Shown piece after piece: positions 1 to 5,348 of a DNA stretch of 5,348 bases. Location: contig NZ_CALIJF010000366.1 in the NCBI RefSeq assembly GCF_938018035.1, positions 1-5,348 of the forward strand, read 5' to 3'. The stretch is from an uncultured Campylobacter sp. Its GTDB lineage: Bacteria > Campylobacterota > Campylobacteria > Campylobacterales > Campylobacteraceae. A model generated the notes under the pieces. The model ran no database searches, was not told where the DNA came from, and saw only the letters and a program-made list of their open reading frames with translations. Within the stretch, counting starts at the first letter, position 1; each line of letters opens with the position of its first letter. A program made the translations under genes and the position numbers.

Positions 1-16
1 GACTTCTCTTGGCTGA

Positions 17-169
17 CGCGCGAGGTGTGGAGCAATTGGCAATTCCAGAAAAATTGCTACCTTCCGGGCATGGAGCAACGAAATCGGCTTCAAGATTATC
101 GAACCAATAAATAACAACAAGGCATTAATATCAATAAAAACATATGAAAAAGATATAACAAGGATGTAA
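17..169 (+). CDS. 3' end of an unidentified upstream gene, frame uncertain
   Basis: I read the last 50 codons in frame 2, ending with the TAA at 167-169. The reading looks like protein: balanced composition, Campylobacter-like codons, and a tail with ...EIGFKIIEP... and ...ITRM. It ends ATG-TAA-A-ATG, directly abutting the virB6 start, and the same ten bases form the 91-codon gene/topoisomerase junction, which supports this frame. However, a TGA in the same frame at 14-16 closes it, and no ATG, GTG or TTG follows, so it cannot be a complete gene. Frame 1 (open 1-114, stop TAA 112-114) and frame 3 are also open over the first ~100 bases. Either the true gene enters in another frame and shifts near the A-run at 49-53, or frame 1 is the real end and leaves a ~56-nt gap. 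Position before virB6 would suit a transfer gene such as a VirB5-type protein, but I recognise no family. Confidence 0.35.
   Translation, partial: RARCGAIGNSRKIATFRAWSNEIGFKIIEPINNNKALISIKTYEKDITRM
160..164 (+). promoter_or_regulatory. Ribosome binding site of virB6
   Basis: AAGGA lies 6 nt before the ATG at 171 and inside the last codons of the preceding reading frame. Stop and start are one base apart (TAA-A-ATG), a layout expected to give translational coupling. Confidence 0.7.
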
Positions 170-170
170 A

Positions 171-1382
171 ATGGCTCAGCAGCAAGTAGCAAAAGTGCTT
201 TTAACAGATAGTAACTGGATAAATAAGACTCAGGCCGTTATGCAAGAAAACGTGATGAGTTTATTTGAAAAATTTTATCAAGGGGCGCACGATTTAGTTT
301 ATTCAACCGCCTCGACGACGATCATAATTTTAATAGTTGTATTTTGGCTATTAAATAGGCTAAAAAATGGATATCCAACGCGAGAGGAGACATTTAATGC
401 TATAAAATACATAATCAGGCTTTGCTTTATTTTTGCAGTTCTTAGTTCATTTGAAGCATATACGGGCGCTTTATACTTCCTAACTATACCTGAAAATACG
501 ATAACTGCGACGGTGAGCTCGATTTTTCAGAGTCAAGATTTCGGAACGATTGTAACGGAATCGGCCAATAGGGTGGATAATTTAAGAGCTTTAATGTGGG
601 ACTATGGAACAAAAACTTATTTAAAATCACAAGAATGGTCATTTTTGGGATTAAGCTTTAATGGTCCGAGTGATTATATAATGGCAGGGGTTGTAACGGC
701 ATTTTTAATGATCCCGTTTTGGATATTTTACCTAGTATTTTTTATTCTACTAATCGGCATCACGATCGTTATATTTTTTAGCAAATTCGTGGCATTTTTG
801 ATATTAAGCACGCTGCCGCTAGTGCTGCCATTTTTGATAACGCCGCGCTTTTTGCCGTATTTATGGAGCTGGTACAAGCTATACCTATCATACGCCATCA
901 TCGCTCCTTTGGCATTTATAGCCCTAAATTTAGCAATGAATCCGATCATAGAGCTTGAGAAATATCAAAACGTCATAGGCGAATTATTTATAAAGCAGTT
1001 TGAATATTTGATTACTGGAGCAATTACTTGCATAACTGCGCTTTTCATAATCAGAAAAATACCAAATTGGATAAATGCGGTACTGGGAACACAGATGGAA
1101 AGTGGAGCGGGCGGAGTAGTCGCAGGCGCGGTAGCTGGTGGTATACTTGGAAAAACTTTACTGGGCGGGCTAGCTAGAAAAGCAACCGGTGGTAGCTTTA
1201 TCGGTGGGGCACTGCAAAGCTTTGGTAGAGCAACCGGCGGAAGAGCAGTAGGGCAAATTACAAAAGCAGGAATAGATGCAAGCGTAAATCTTGGAAAAGA
1301 TATAGGCAAGGGCTCAAAAATGCTAGCGAAGGGCGCCTACGACGTATATAAAACGTTTCGCGGCGGATACGCGGTGCCGTAA
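171..1382 (+). CDS. virB6: Type IV secretion inner-membrane protein, VirB6/TrbL family
   Basis: A 403-residue polytopic membrane protein. VirB6/TrbL proteins are inner-membrane components of conjugative type IV secretion systems and contact the DNA during passage through the channel. Visible features: a soluble N-terminus of about 45 residues; hydrophobic segments near 46-63, 79-104, 168-202 (long, probably one to two passes), 205-224, 236-256 and 279-295; a periplasm-sized loop at about 105-165; and, after KIPNW at 296-300, a Gly/Ala-rich tail (about 311-403) with GG and AGG steps and several Lys/Arg, typical of TrbL/VirB6 C-termini. Length suits the family (roughly 300-450 residues). The start is set by AAGGA 6 nt upstream and by the abutting stop of the previous gene. 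The call rests on topology, tail and neighbours (ssb, topoisomerase) rather than a short diagnostic motif; TrbL is an equally good name. Confidence 0.85.
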   Translation: MAQQQVAKVLLTDSNWINKTQAVMQENVMSLFEKFYQGAHDLVYSTASTTIIILIVVFWLLNRLKNGYPTREETFNAIKYIIRLCFIFAVLSSFEAYTGALYFLTIPENTITATVSSIFQSQDFGTIVTESANRVDNLRALMWDYGTKTYLKSQEWSFLGLSFNGPSDYIMAGVVTAFLMIPFWIFYLVFFILLIGITIVIFFSKFVAFLILSTLPLVLPFLITPRFLPYLWSWYKLYLSYAIIAPLAFIALNLAMNPIIELEKYQNVIGELFIKQFEYLITGAITCITALFIIRKIPNWINAVLGTQMESGAGGVVAGAVAGGILGKTLLGGLARKATGGSFIGGALQSFGRATGGRAVGQITKAGIDASVNLGKDIGKGSKMLAKGAYDVYKTFRGGYAVP

Positions 1383-1408
1383 GGCTAAAATTTAGAAAAT
1401 TTTTTAAA

Positions 1409-1413
1409 AGGGG
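1409..1413 (+). promoter_or_regulatory. Ribosome binding site of ssb
   Basis: AGGGG lies 5 nt before the ATG at 1419, in a 36-nt spacer after virB6. The rest of the spacer is A/T-rich with no recognisable promoter. Confidence 0.7.
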
Positions 1414-1418
1414 TAAAA

Positions 1419-1838
1419 ATGTTTGCACAAGCTACGATCATAGGAAATTTGACCAAAGGCATTGAGCTTAGATACACGGCAAGCGGTATGGCCATAGGTA
1501 ATACTGCAATAGCCGCGTCGCACAAATTTAACGCGGCAAACGGCGAGAAGCGGGAAGAAACGTGCTTTATAGATGTCACTTTTATGGGTAAAAGCGCGGA
1601 AATAGCCAACCAATACCTGTCCAAAGGCTCAAGGATATTCATCGAAGGTAGACTAAAATTTGACCGATGGACGGACAATAGCGGACAAAACAGAAGCAAG
1701 CATAGCGTAATCGTCGATAAAATGATAATGATTGATACCAAAGATAGGCAAGAAGCTGGGCAAAACGAGCAAGCTCATCCTGCGCCGCAGATAGAAAACG
1801 AATATACAGATAACGCGCAAGACGCGCCATTCGACTAA
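1419..1838 (+). CDS. ssb: Single-stranded-DNA-binding protein, short element-type
   Basis: A 139-residue SSB that binds single-stranded DNA through an OB fold and recruits replication and repair partners through its C-terminal tip. The OB domain covers about residues 1-105 and carries family signatures: IIGNLTKGIELRYT at the N-terminus, REETCFIDVTFMGKSAEIA at 45-63, and YLSKGSRIFIEGRLKFDRW at 66-84, close to chromosomal Campylobacter SSB as I remember it. The linker is only about 25 residues, so the protein is clearly shorter than the ~180-residue chromosomal form. The tip reads DAPFD: the usual acidic-PF ending is present but followed by an extra Asp before the stop. Conjugative elements often carry their own SSB, thought to protect incoming single strands; position between a secretion gene and a topoisomerase fits that role. 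Confidence 0.97.
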   Translation: MFAQATIIGNLTKGIELRYTASGMAIGNTAIAASHKFNAANGEKREETCFIDVTFMGKSAEIANQYLSKGSRIFIEGRLKFDRWTDNSGQNRSKHSVIVDKMIMIDTKDRQEAGQNEQAHPAPQIENEYTDNAQDAPFD

Positions 1839-1848
1839 TAAATTTTTG

Positions 1849-1854
1849 AAGGAG
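1849..1854 (+). promoter_or_regulatory. Ribosome binding site of the 91-codon gene
   Basis: A strong AAGGAG lies 6 nt before the ATG at 1861, within the 22-nt spacer after ssb. It is the best Shine-Dalgarno match in the window and the main support that the short downstream reading frame is a real gene. Confidence 0.75.
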
Positions 1855-1860
1855 TAAAAA

Positions 1861-2136
1861 ATGAACCTAAATTACATAACAGGTACATACGACAATGTCC
1901 CATTCTCGCAGCTTAACAAAACGGCAAAAATTGTAATTTTGCAAGAAAGACTTACAAGGGAGTTTAAAGAAAATGAAGTAATGAAACATGTGCTTGAATC
2001 GTTTTTTATAATAGCCTATGATGGAAATGATGTTAACGTTTCTGATATTCAAAAAATTTATGACAATTTGACGGAAGAACAAATTATGCAGATACAAAGC
2101 ATAATAAAAATAGCTTATAATGCAGCAGGTATGTAA
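1861..2136 (+). CDS. Small AT-rich protein of unknown function (91 aa)
   Basis: I do not recognise this protein. It is 91 residues, soluble-looking, with no signal peptide, membrane segment, Cys cluster or obvious DNA-binding motif. Predicted by eye to be mostly helical, with amphipathic stretches at about 16-55 (LNKTAKIVILQERLTREF...) and 61-88 (SDIQKIYDNLTEEQIMQIQ...) separated by a short acidic loop YDGNDVNV. It has a very strong ribosome binding site, lies in the operon between ssb and the topoisomerase, and ends ATG-TAA-A-ATG against the next start, so coupled translation is likely. GC content is about 30% by hand count, lower than the topoisomerase appears. Its place among DNA-processing genes suggests a conjugation accessory or host-interaction role, but that is only inference from position. 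Confidence 0.8.
   Translation: MNLNYITGTYDNVPFSQLNKTAKIVILQERLTREFKENEVMKHVLESFFIIAYDGNDVNVSDIQKIYDNLTEEQIMQIQSIIKIAYNAAGM
2127..2129 (+). promoter_or_regulatory. Weak ribosome binding site deciding the topoisomerase start
   Basis: AGG lies 8 nt before the ATG at 2138. The upstream in-frame ATG at 2120 has only A/T-rich sequence before it and overlaps the previous gene by 17 bases, so 2138 is the better start. With so weak a site, reinitiation after the TAA at 2134-2136 probably contributes. Confidence 0.55.
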
Positions 2137-2137
2137 A

Positions 2138-4090
2138 ATGCAAAATGCGATAATCATTATTGAAAGTCCAAATAAATGCGACAAGATAGAACATATAACA
2201 GGTGCGAAGGTTTACGCCACAAAAGGGCATTTTAAAGAACTAGCAAAGGAGATAGTGGTCGATTATGTCGACTATGAGCCGATATTTGAGATGAAAGAGC
2301 AAAGCAGGCATAGAATGAACGAAATTTTTAATGACTGCAAAGGCAAAGACGTCATCATAGCCACCGACCCGGATCGAGAAGGATACGGCATAGGCTACAT
2401 GGTTTATGAGACGATTAAAAATGTCGCAAAAAGTGTAAAGCGCGCCGAGTTTCACGAAATAACCGAAAGCGGCATCAAAAAAGGGCTAGATAAAGCCGTG
2501 CCGTTTGCAAGCTCAAATTTAAAGGAATTCGATAGCTTTAAAGCACGAGCAGTAGGCGATAAGCTGGTGGGCTTTATCATGTCGCCCGCTTACATCAACA
2601 AGCTCAACGACAAAAATTTATCCGTCGGCCGAGTTCAAACGCCGGCACTTGCCTTGATCGTAAAAAGAGAGCTTGAAATAAAAGAATTTTTGGCAAGCCC
2701 TGCTTCAAAACAGATCGACTACAAAATCAAAGTAAAGCTAAAAACCGGCAGCGGCGTAGAATTTACGGCCGTTAACGATAATATTTTTATCTCAAAAGAC
2801 GAAGCGAACGCAAAAATCGCCGAACTTGGCGGCAGCAGAGCAAAAGTCTATCAAATAGATACGAAACAAAGCCAAATCAAGCCGCAAGCTCCGTTTAGAA
2901 CCAGTCAAATGCAAGAGACGGCAAATAAAAGACTAGGCTTTAGCTCGGATAAAACCATGAGCCTAGCTCAAAAGCTATTCGAAAAAGGCCTCATCACATA
3001 TCATAGAACCGATAGCAATACCATATCGGACGAGTTTATAAATGAGGTGGAAGCTAAATTTAAAGGGCAAGAATGGTACGAGAAAAAAATATATAAAGCC
3101 GGCAGCCAAAGCCAAGCGGAGGCTCACGAAGCGATCCGTATAAGCCACGTACACGATTATGGCGAGATGGATGAGATCGCCGGGCGCGAAAGCCTAACGG
3201 ATGACGAAAAATCGCTTTATGAGCTTATTTTTCTAAATTCAGTCCTAAGCCAAGCCAAAAATGCCGTAAACGAGAATAAAACATACGACATAGACATCAA
3301 AGCTCTAAGTTTTAAGGCTAAGACCGGCAAATGTATTTATAAAGGCTTTAAGGGGGCTTTAAAAGAGCAAGCGGACAATGAAGACGAGCAGGACAAAGAG
3401 GTGACGGAAATAGAGCTAAATTTAAATCAAGGCGATGAAGTCGAGGTGTTGGGCTTTGAGCTACAAGAAGTTAAAAAACAAGCTCCGCAACACTACAAGG
3501 AAAGCAATTTTATCTCCCTTTTAGAAAAAGAGGGTATCGGTAGACCAAGCACGTATGCGACGTTTCTACCTACGCTTTTAAAACGAGAATTCGTGATTAT
3601 CGAGACCAAAGGCAAAAATCAAAACATAGTGGCCACGAATAAAGGTATAAGCTTCATCGAAAGCGTTAAAAAGGACGACGAGTGGATCACACAAAGCGAA
3701 TTTACAAAGCAAATGGAAAGCGTACTAGACGAAATAAGCATCGGTAAAGTAAATTATCTCGATTTCATAAAACCGCTGCACGAAAAAATGGGCTTTAAAG
3801 AGCTAAGCAATGGCGAGACAAAACCGCCGAGTGCGGCTCAGCTGGACTTTGCGAAAAGCATAGCCTCAAATTTAAAAATAGCATTGCCGGACGGCATCGA
3901 AACGGACTGGAAAATTTGCTCGGATTTTATAAATAAGAATAAAGATAAGGCCATCCGTCCGCCGAGCGACAAACAAATCAAACTAGCGCAAGATCTGGCA
4001 AAAGATAAAAAGCTGGAGCTACCCAAAGGTTACGATACCGATCTGAAAATTTGTAAGGCGTTTATAGAAAAGGCATTGAAGAGGAAATAA
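2138..4090 (+). CDS. topA: Type IA DNA topoisomerase of a conjugative element
   Basis: A 650-residue type IA topoisomerase that cuts and passes single DNA strands to relax negative supercoils or unlink strands. Toprim domain: IIIIESPNK with Glu9, and ATDPDREG with Asp77, Asp79 and Glu81 for metal binding. Core: FKARAVGDKLVGFIMSP, then LSVGRVQTP at 161-169. Catalytic motif GLITYHRTDS with Tyr288 as nucleophile and the conserved Arg two residues on; AHEAIR with His330; EGIGRPSTYA from 465. All catalytic residues are present. Deviations: REGYGIG where TopA has REGEAIA, and His in place of Met after Tyr288. No zinc ribbons follow; the C-terminus is two ~40-residue repeats (563-602, 608-647). The start at 2138 puts Glu9 at the same number as in E. 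coli TopA, as I recall. A longer start at 2120 would add six residues. Type IA topoisomerases are known in conjugative elements (RP4 TraE) and in Helicobacter elements that carry type IV secretion genes, so this is most likely an accessory enzyme rather than the housekeeping TopA. Confidence 0.96.
   Translation: MQNAIIIIESPNKCDKIEHITGAKVYATKGHFKELAKEIVVDYVDYEPIFEMKEQSRHRMNEIFNDCKGKDVIIATDPDREGYGIGYMVYETIKNVAKSVKRAEFHEITESGIKKGLDKAVPFASSNLKEFDSFKARAVGDKLVGFIMSPAYINKLNDKNLSVGRVQTPALALIVKRELEIKEFLASPASKQIDYKIKVKLKTGSGVEFTAVNDNIFISKDEANAKIAELGGSRAKVYQIDTKQSQIKPQAPFRTSQMQETANKRLGFSSDKTMSLAQKLFEKGLITYHRTDSNTISDEFINEVEAKFKGQEWYEKKIYKAGSQSQAEAHEAIRISHVHDYGEMDEIAGRESLTDDEKSLYELIFLNSVLSQAKNAVNENKTYDIDIKALSFKAKTGKCIYKGFKGALKEQADNEDEQDKEVTEIELNLNQGDEVEVLGFELQEVKKQAPQHYKESNFISLLEKEGIGRPSTYATFLPTLLKREFVIIETKGKNQNIVATNKGISFIESVKKDDEWITQSEFTKQMESVLDEISIGKVNYLDFIKPLHEKMGFKELSNGETKPPSAAQLDFAKSIASNLKIALPDGIETDWKICSDFINKNKDKAIRPPSDKQIKLAQDLAKDKKLELPKGYDTDLKICKAFIEKALKRK
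3824..4087 (+). repeat. Tandem ~40-residue repeats coding the topoisomerase C-terminus
   Basis: Two in-frame units start at 3824 and 3959. Both share the pattern PPSxxQ, then A and A spaced four apart, then LPxGxxTDxKICxxFIxK. By hand alignment 18 of 40 positions are identical. The DNA is also similar in places, e.g. GAAAATTTG in both at the KIC codons. The units sit where other type IA enzymes have zinc ribbons, so they probably act in DNA or protein binding. Confidence 0.85.
4082..4086 (+). promoter_or_regulatory. Ribosome binding site of the 124-codon gene
   Basis: AGGAA lies 5 nt before the ATG at 4092 and inside the last codons of the topoisomerase gene. Stop (4088-4090) and start are one base apart. 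Confidence 0.65.
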
Positions 4091-4091
4091 C

Positions 4092-4466
4092 ATGGTTGTG
4101 GACAACACCGAAATCTTTTTTCGTGTTTGCCGTAAAACGACAATCGATAAAGAGCAAGATATAGCCGGGATTTATTTCGGTAAAAAATATAAGGATACGT
4201 TAAACCCTGTATTTTTTGACATTTTTAAAAAATACAGGAGAAACTTAGAAAGTCGTTATGAGTGTATTATCGGCAAAGATGATTTTATATGCTTTGCAAC
4301 GCAAAATAAGAAAAAATTTATTAAAGAGTTTGGCAGCGTACGTTCGGAACTCGCTTCATTTTTAGAGCATTATTTAAATGATCCAGAAGCTGATTATTTT
4401 GAAATTTGCTTTTTAAAATCGTATTTCGATACAAAAAGCAAAACGGGACGAAAAGGGAAAGAATGA
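4092..4466 (+). CDS. Small AT-rich protein of unknown function (124 aa)
   Basis: I do not recognise this protein. It is 124 residues, rich in Phe, Tyr, Lys and Asp/Glu, with no signal peptide or membrane segment. The N-terminal half runs through IYFGKKYKD, NPVFFDIFKKYRRN (38-51) and YECIIGKDDFICFAT (56-70); the middle FIKEFGSVRSELASFLEHYL (76-95) looks helical; the end is a basic, probably disordered tail KSKTGRKGKE. Cysteines at 13, 58, 67 and 106 are not spaced like a zinc finger. GC is about 32% by hand count, like the 91-codon gene. It starts one base after the topoisomerase stop and its TGA overlaps the methyltransferase ATG, so it is probably co-translated with both. A perfect inverted repeat lies inside it. 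A role linked to DNA transfer or protection of incoming DNA is inference from position only. Confidence 0.8.
   Translation: MVVDNTEIFFRVCRKTTIDKEQDIAGIYFGKKYKDTLNPVFFDIFKKYRRNLESRYECIIGKDDFICFATQNKKKFIKEFGSVRSELASFLEHYLNDPEADYFEICFLKSYFDTKSKTGRKGKE
4206..4238 (+). repeat. Perfect 12-bp inverted repeat inside the 124-codon gene
   Basis: Left arm CCTGTATTTTTT (4206-4217) and right arm AAAAAATACAGG (4227-4238) are exact reverse complements around a 9-nt loop. In RNA this gives a 12-bp stem that is mostly A-U with a G-C-rich base. It encodes NPVFFDIFKKYRRN of the host gene. It could be an RNA hairpin that tunes expression of the downstream methyltransferase, or a protein binding site, or simply a by-product of the coding sequence. 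The right arm is followed by GAGAAAC rather than a U-run, so it is not a standard terminator on this strand. Confidence 0.8.
4454..4458 (+). promoter_or_regulatory. Ribosome binding site of the methyltransferase gene
   Basis: AGGGA lies 4 nt before the ATG at 4463, within the end of the 124-codon gene, whose TGA overlaps that ATG (ATGA). Confidence 0.6.
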
Positions 4467-5348
4467 GCCAAATTTCAACCCAAAACGAGCTGATCGAGCA
4501 AGGCTGGATGGCGGATAAAGAAAAGAGGGCCAATGTATATTTTATGAAAGCCAAATACGAGATCGACGACGAGTTTTATACTAGCTTTGACGAGATCAGA
4601 GAAGAGCTGCGAGACTATAAAGCGCATTTTAAGGGCAAAATCGTGGTCTGCCCGTGCAATGACGGGAAAAATAGCAATTTTTATAGGTATTTCGCCCTAA
4701 ATTTTAAAGCTTTTGAGCTAAAAAAGCTGATTACGACGACATTTAACGTCAACGAGCCAAGCTCGAAAGGCACGAAAATAGAGATCACGAGTGACGGCAT
4801 GAGCGAAACGCAGTTGCGCGGTCGGGGCGACTTTCGCAGTGACGAAGTAAAGGAGATAATCGCGCAGGCCGACATCGTCGTAACCAATCCACCCTTCTCC
4901 CTTTTTAGAGAGCTTATAGATATAGCCCAAGGTGGTCAAAAGAAATTTTTAATCGTAGGCGGAACGTATTCGATTACCTATAAAAAGATATTTGAGCTAT
5001 ACAAAAATAACCAAATTTGGCTAGGAAATCACCAAGTAAATATTTTTACTCGCCCGGATGGCAGCAAAAAGCGATTTAGCAACGTATCGTGGTTTACGAA
5101 TTTAAAAAGCACAAAGCATCAAACCGGCGTAAGACTGATGAAAAAATACAAAGGCAATGAGCACGAATACCCGGAATACGATAACTACAAAATCATAGAA
5201 GTGACTAATTATAAAAACATACCGATCGACTATGATGGCGTAATCGGCGTGCCCCTTACGTTCTTTTTACGGCACAACCCGGCGCAGTTTCATATACTAG
5301 GCTGCGATTTTGAGATCAAGGAAAAATACCCTGAGCTAGTTAAACAAA
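4463..5348 (+). CDS. EcoRI-family adenine-specific DNA methyltransferase, 3' end missing
   Basis: The first 295 codons are present and run off the window without a stop. The protein belongs to the EcoRI-like adenine methyltransferases, which transfer a methyl group from S-adenosylmethionine to adenine N6. Evidence: near the N-terminus MKAKYEIDDEFYTSFDEI (28-45), matching the family's K-x-DEFYT region; IVVCPCNDGKNSNFYRYF (60-77), matching the region usually read as [VI]xCxCDDxxxSNFxxYF; KKLITTTF; and the catalytic motif IV as TNPPFSLFRE, with NPPF at 142-145, followed by FLIVGG. M.EcoRI is about 326 residues, so perhaps a few tens of residues or more are missing here. The start is fixed by AGGGA 4 nt upstream and by the ATGA overlap. 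No restriction endonuclease gene is visible, so it may be a solitary enzyme shielding element DNA or altering gene control. GAATTC specificity cannot be assumed from the family alone. Confidence 0.94.
   Translation, partial: MSQISTQNELIEQGWMADKEKRANVYFMKAKYEIDDEFYTSFDEIREELRDYKAHFKGKIVVCPCNDGKNSNFYRYFALNFKAFELKKLITTTFNVNEPSSKGTKIEITSDGMSETQLRGRGDFRSDEVKEIIAQADIVVTNPPFSLFRELIDIAQGGQKKFLIVGGTYSITYKKIFELYKNNQIWLGNHQVNIFTRPDGSKKRFSNVSWFTNLKSTKHQTGVRLMKKYKGNEHEYPEYDNYKIIEVTNYKNIPIDYDGVIGVPLTFFLRHNPAQFHILGCDFEIKEKYPELVKQ

Noticed and set aside
31..58. 7-bp inverted repeat AGCAATT/AATTGCT near the window start
   Set aside because: It is short with a 14-nt loop, in probable coding sequence, and is expected by chance.
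1180..1250. Imperfect direct repeat AGCAACCGG in the virB6 tail
   Set aside because: It follows from repeated Ala-Thr-Gly-Gly codons in a low-complexity Gly/Ala-rich region and needs no other explanation.
965..1309. Antisense open reading frame of 114 codons opposite virB6
   Set aside because: It is rich in Pro, Ala and Ser because it mirrors the Gly/Ala-rich tail of the sense protein. It has no credible start region of its own.
1387..1403. AAAATTT-AGA-AAATTTT inverted repeat followed by T's between virB6 and ssb, a possible terminator
   Set aside because: The stem is only A-T, it is 7 bp long, and the spacer also holds the ssb ribosome binding site. Such words are common in AT-rich Campylobacter spacers.
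1385..1741. Antisense open reading frame of 118 codons opposite ssb
   Set aside because: It lies almost wholly opposite the strongly supported SSB coding sequence and shows no recognisable domain.
2116..2121. TATAAT resembling a -10 promoter box just before topA
   Set aside because: It lies inside the coding sequence of the 91-codon gene in an AT-rich stretch, with no supporting upstream element that I could see. A chance match is likely.
2120..2137. Upstream in-frame ATG that would lengthen the topoisomerase by six residues
   Set aside because: It has no ribosome binding site, overlaps the preceding gene, and adds residues before the Toprim start that the family does not need.

Overview
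The window reads as part of a conjugative element (a plasmid or an integrative conjugative element) from a Campylobacter-like epsilonproteobacterium. Three things point to the host. The single-stranded-DNA-binding protein is very close to what I remember of Campylobacter jejuni SSB. Intergenic stretches are full of AAATTT-type words. Gene starts have purine-rich ribosome binding sites followed by short A-runs. The larger genes look moderately GC-rich by eye, more like the oral or enteric species (concisus/showae/rectus group) than C. jejuni; that species guess is inference.

Everything is on the + strand and tightly packed, apparently one transcription unit. From left to right it holds: the 3' end of an upstream gene whose reading frame is unclear (about 1-169); a VirB6/TrbL-family polytopic inner-membrane protein of a type IV secretion system (171-1382); a short SSB with an unusual C-terminal tip (1419-1838); a 91-residue AT-rich protein of unknown function (1861-2136); a type IA DNA topoisomerase whose C-terminus is a tandem repeat of about 40 residues instead of zinc ribbons (2138-4090); a 124-residue AT-rich protein of unknown function with a perfect 12-bp inverted repeat inside it (4092-4466); and the first 295 codons of an EcoRI-family adenine-specific DNA methyltransferase cut off by the window end (4463 onward). 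Junctions are 1 nt, 36 nt, 22 nt, 1 nt, 1 nt and a 4-nt ATGA overlap, so translational coupling is likely throughout. No promoter or convincing terminator was found.

Together the genes suit DNA transfer by conjugation. VirB6/TrbL forms part of the inner-membrane channel, SSB coats single-stranded transfer DNA, the topoisomerase relieves supercoiling or decatenates during replication and transfer, and the methyltransferase may mark the element's DNA against host restriction. The two AT-rich small genes sit between these functions and are the real unknowns. No relaxase, coupling protein, integrase, tRNA, CRISPR array or insertion sequence is visible.
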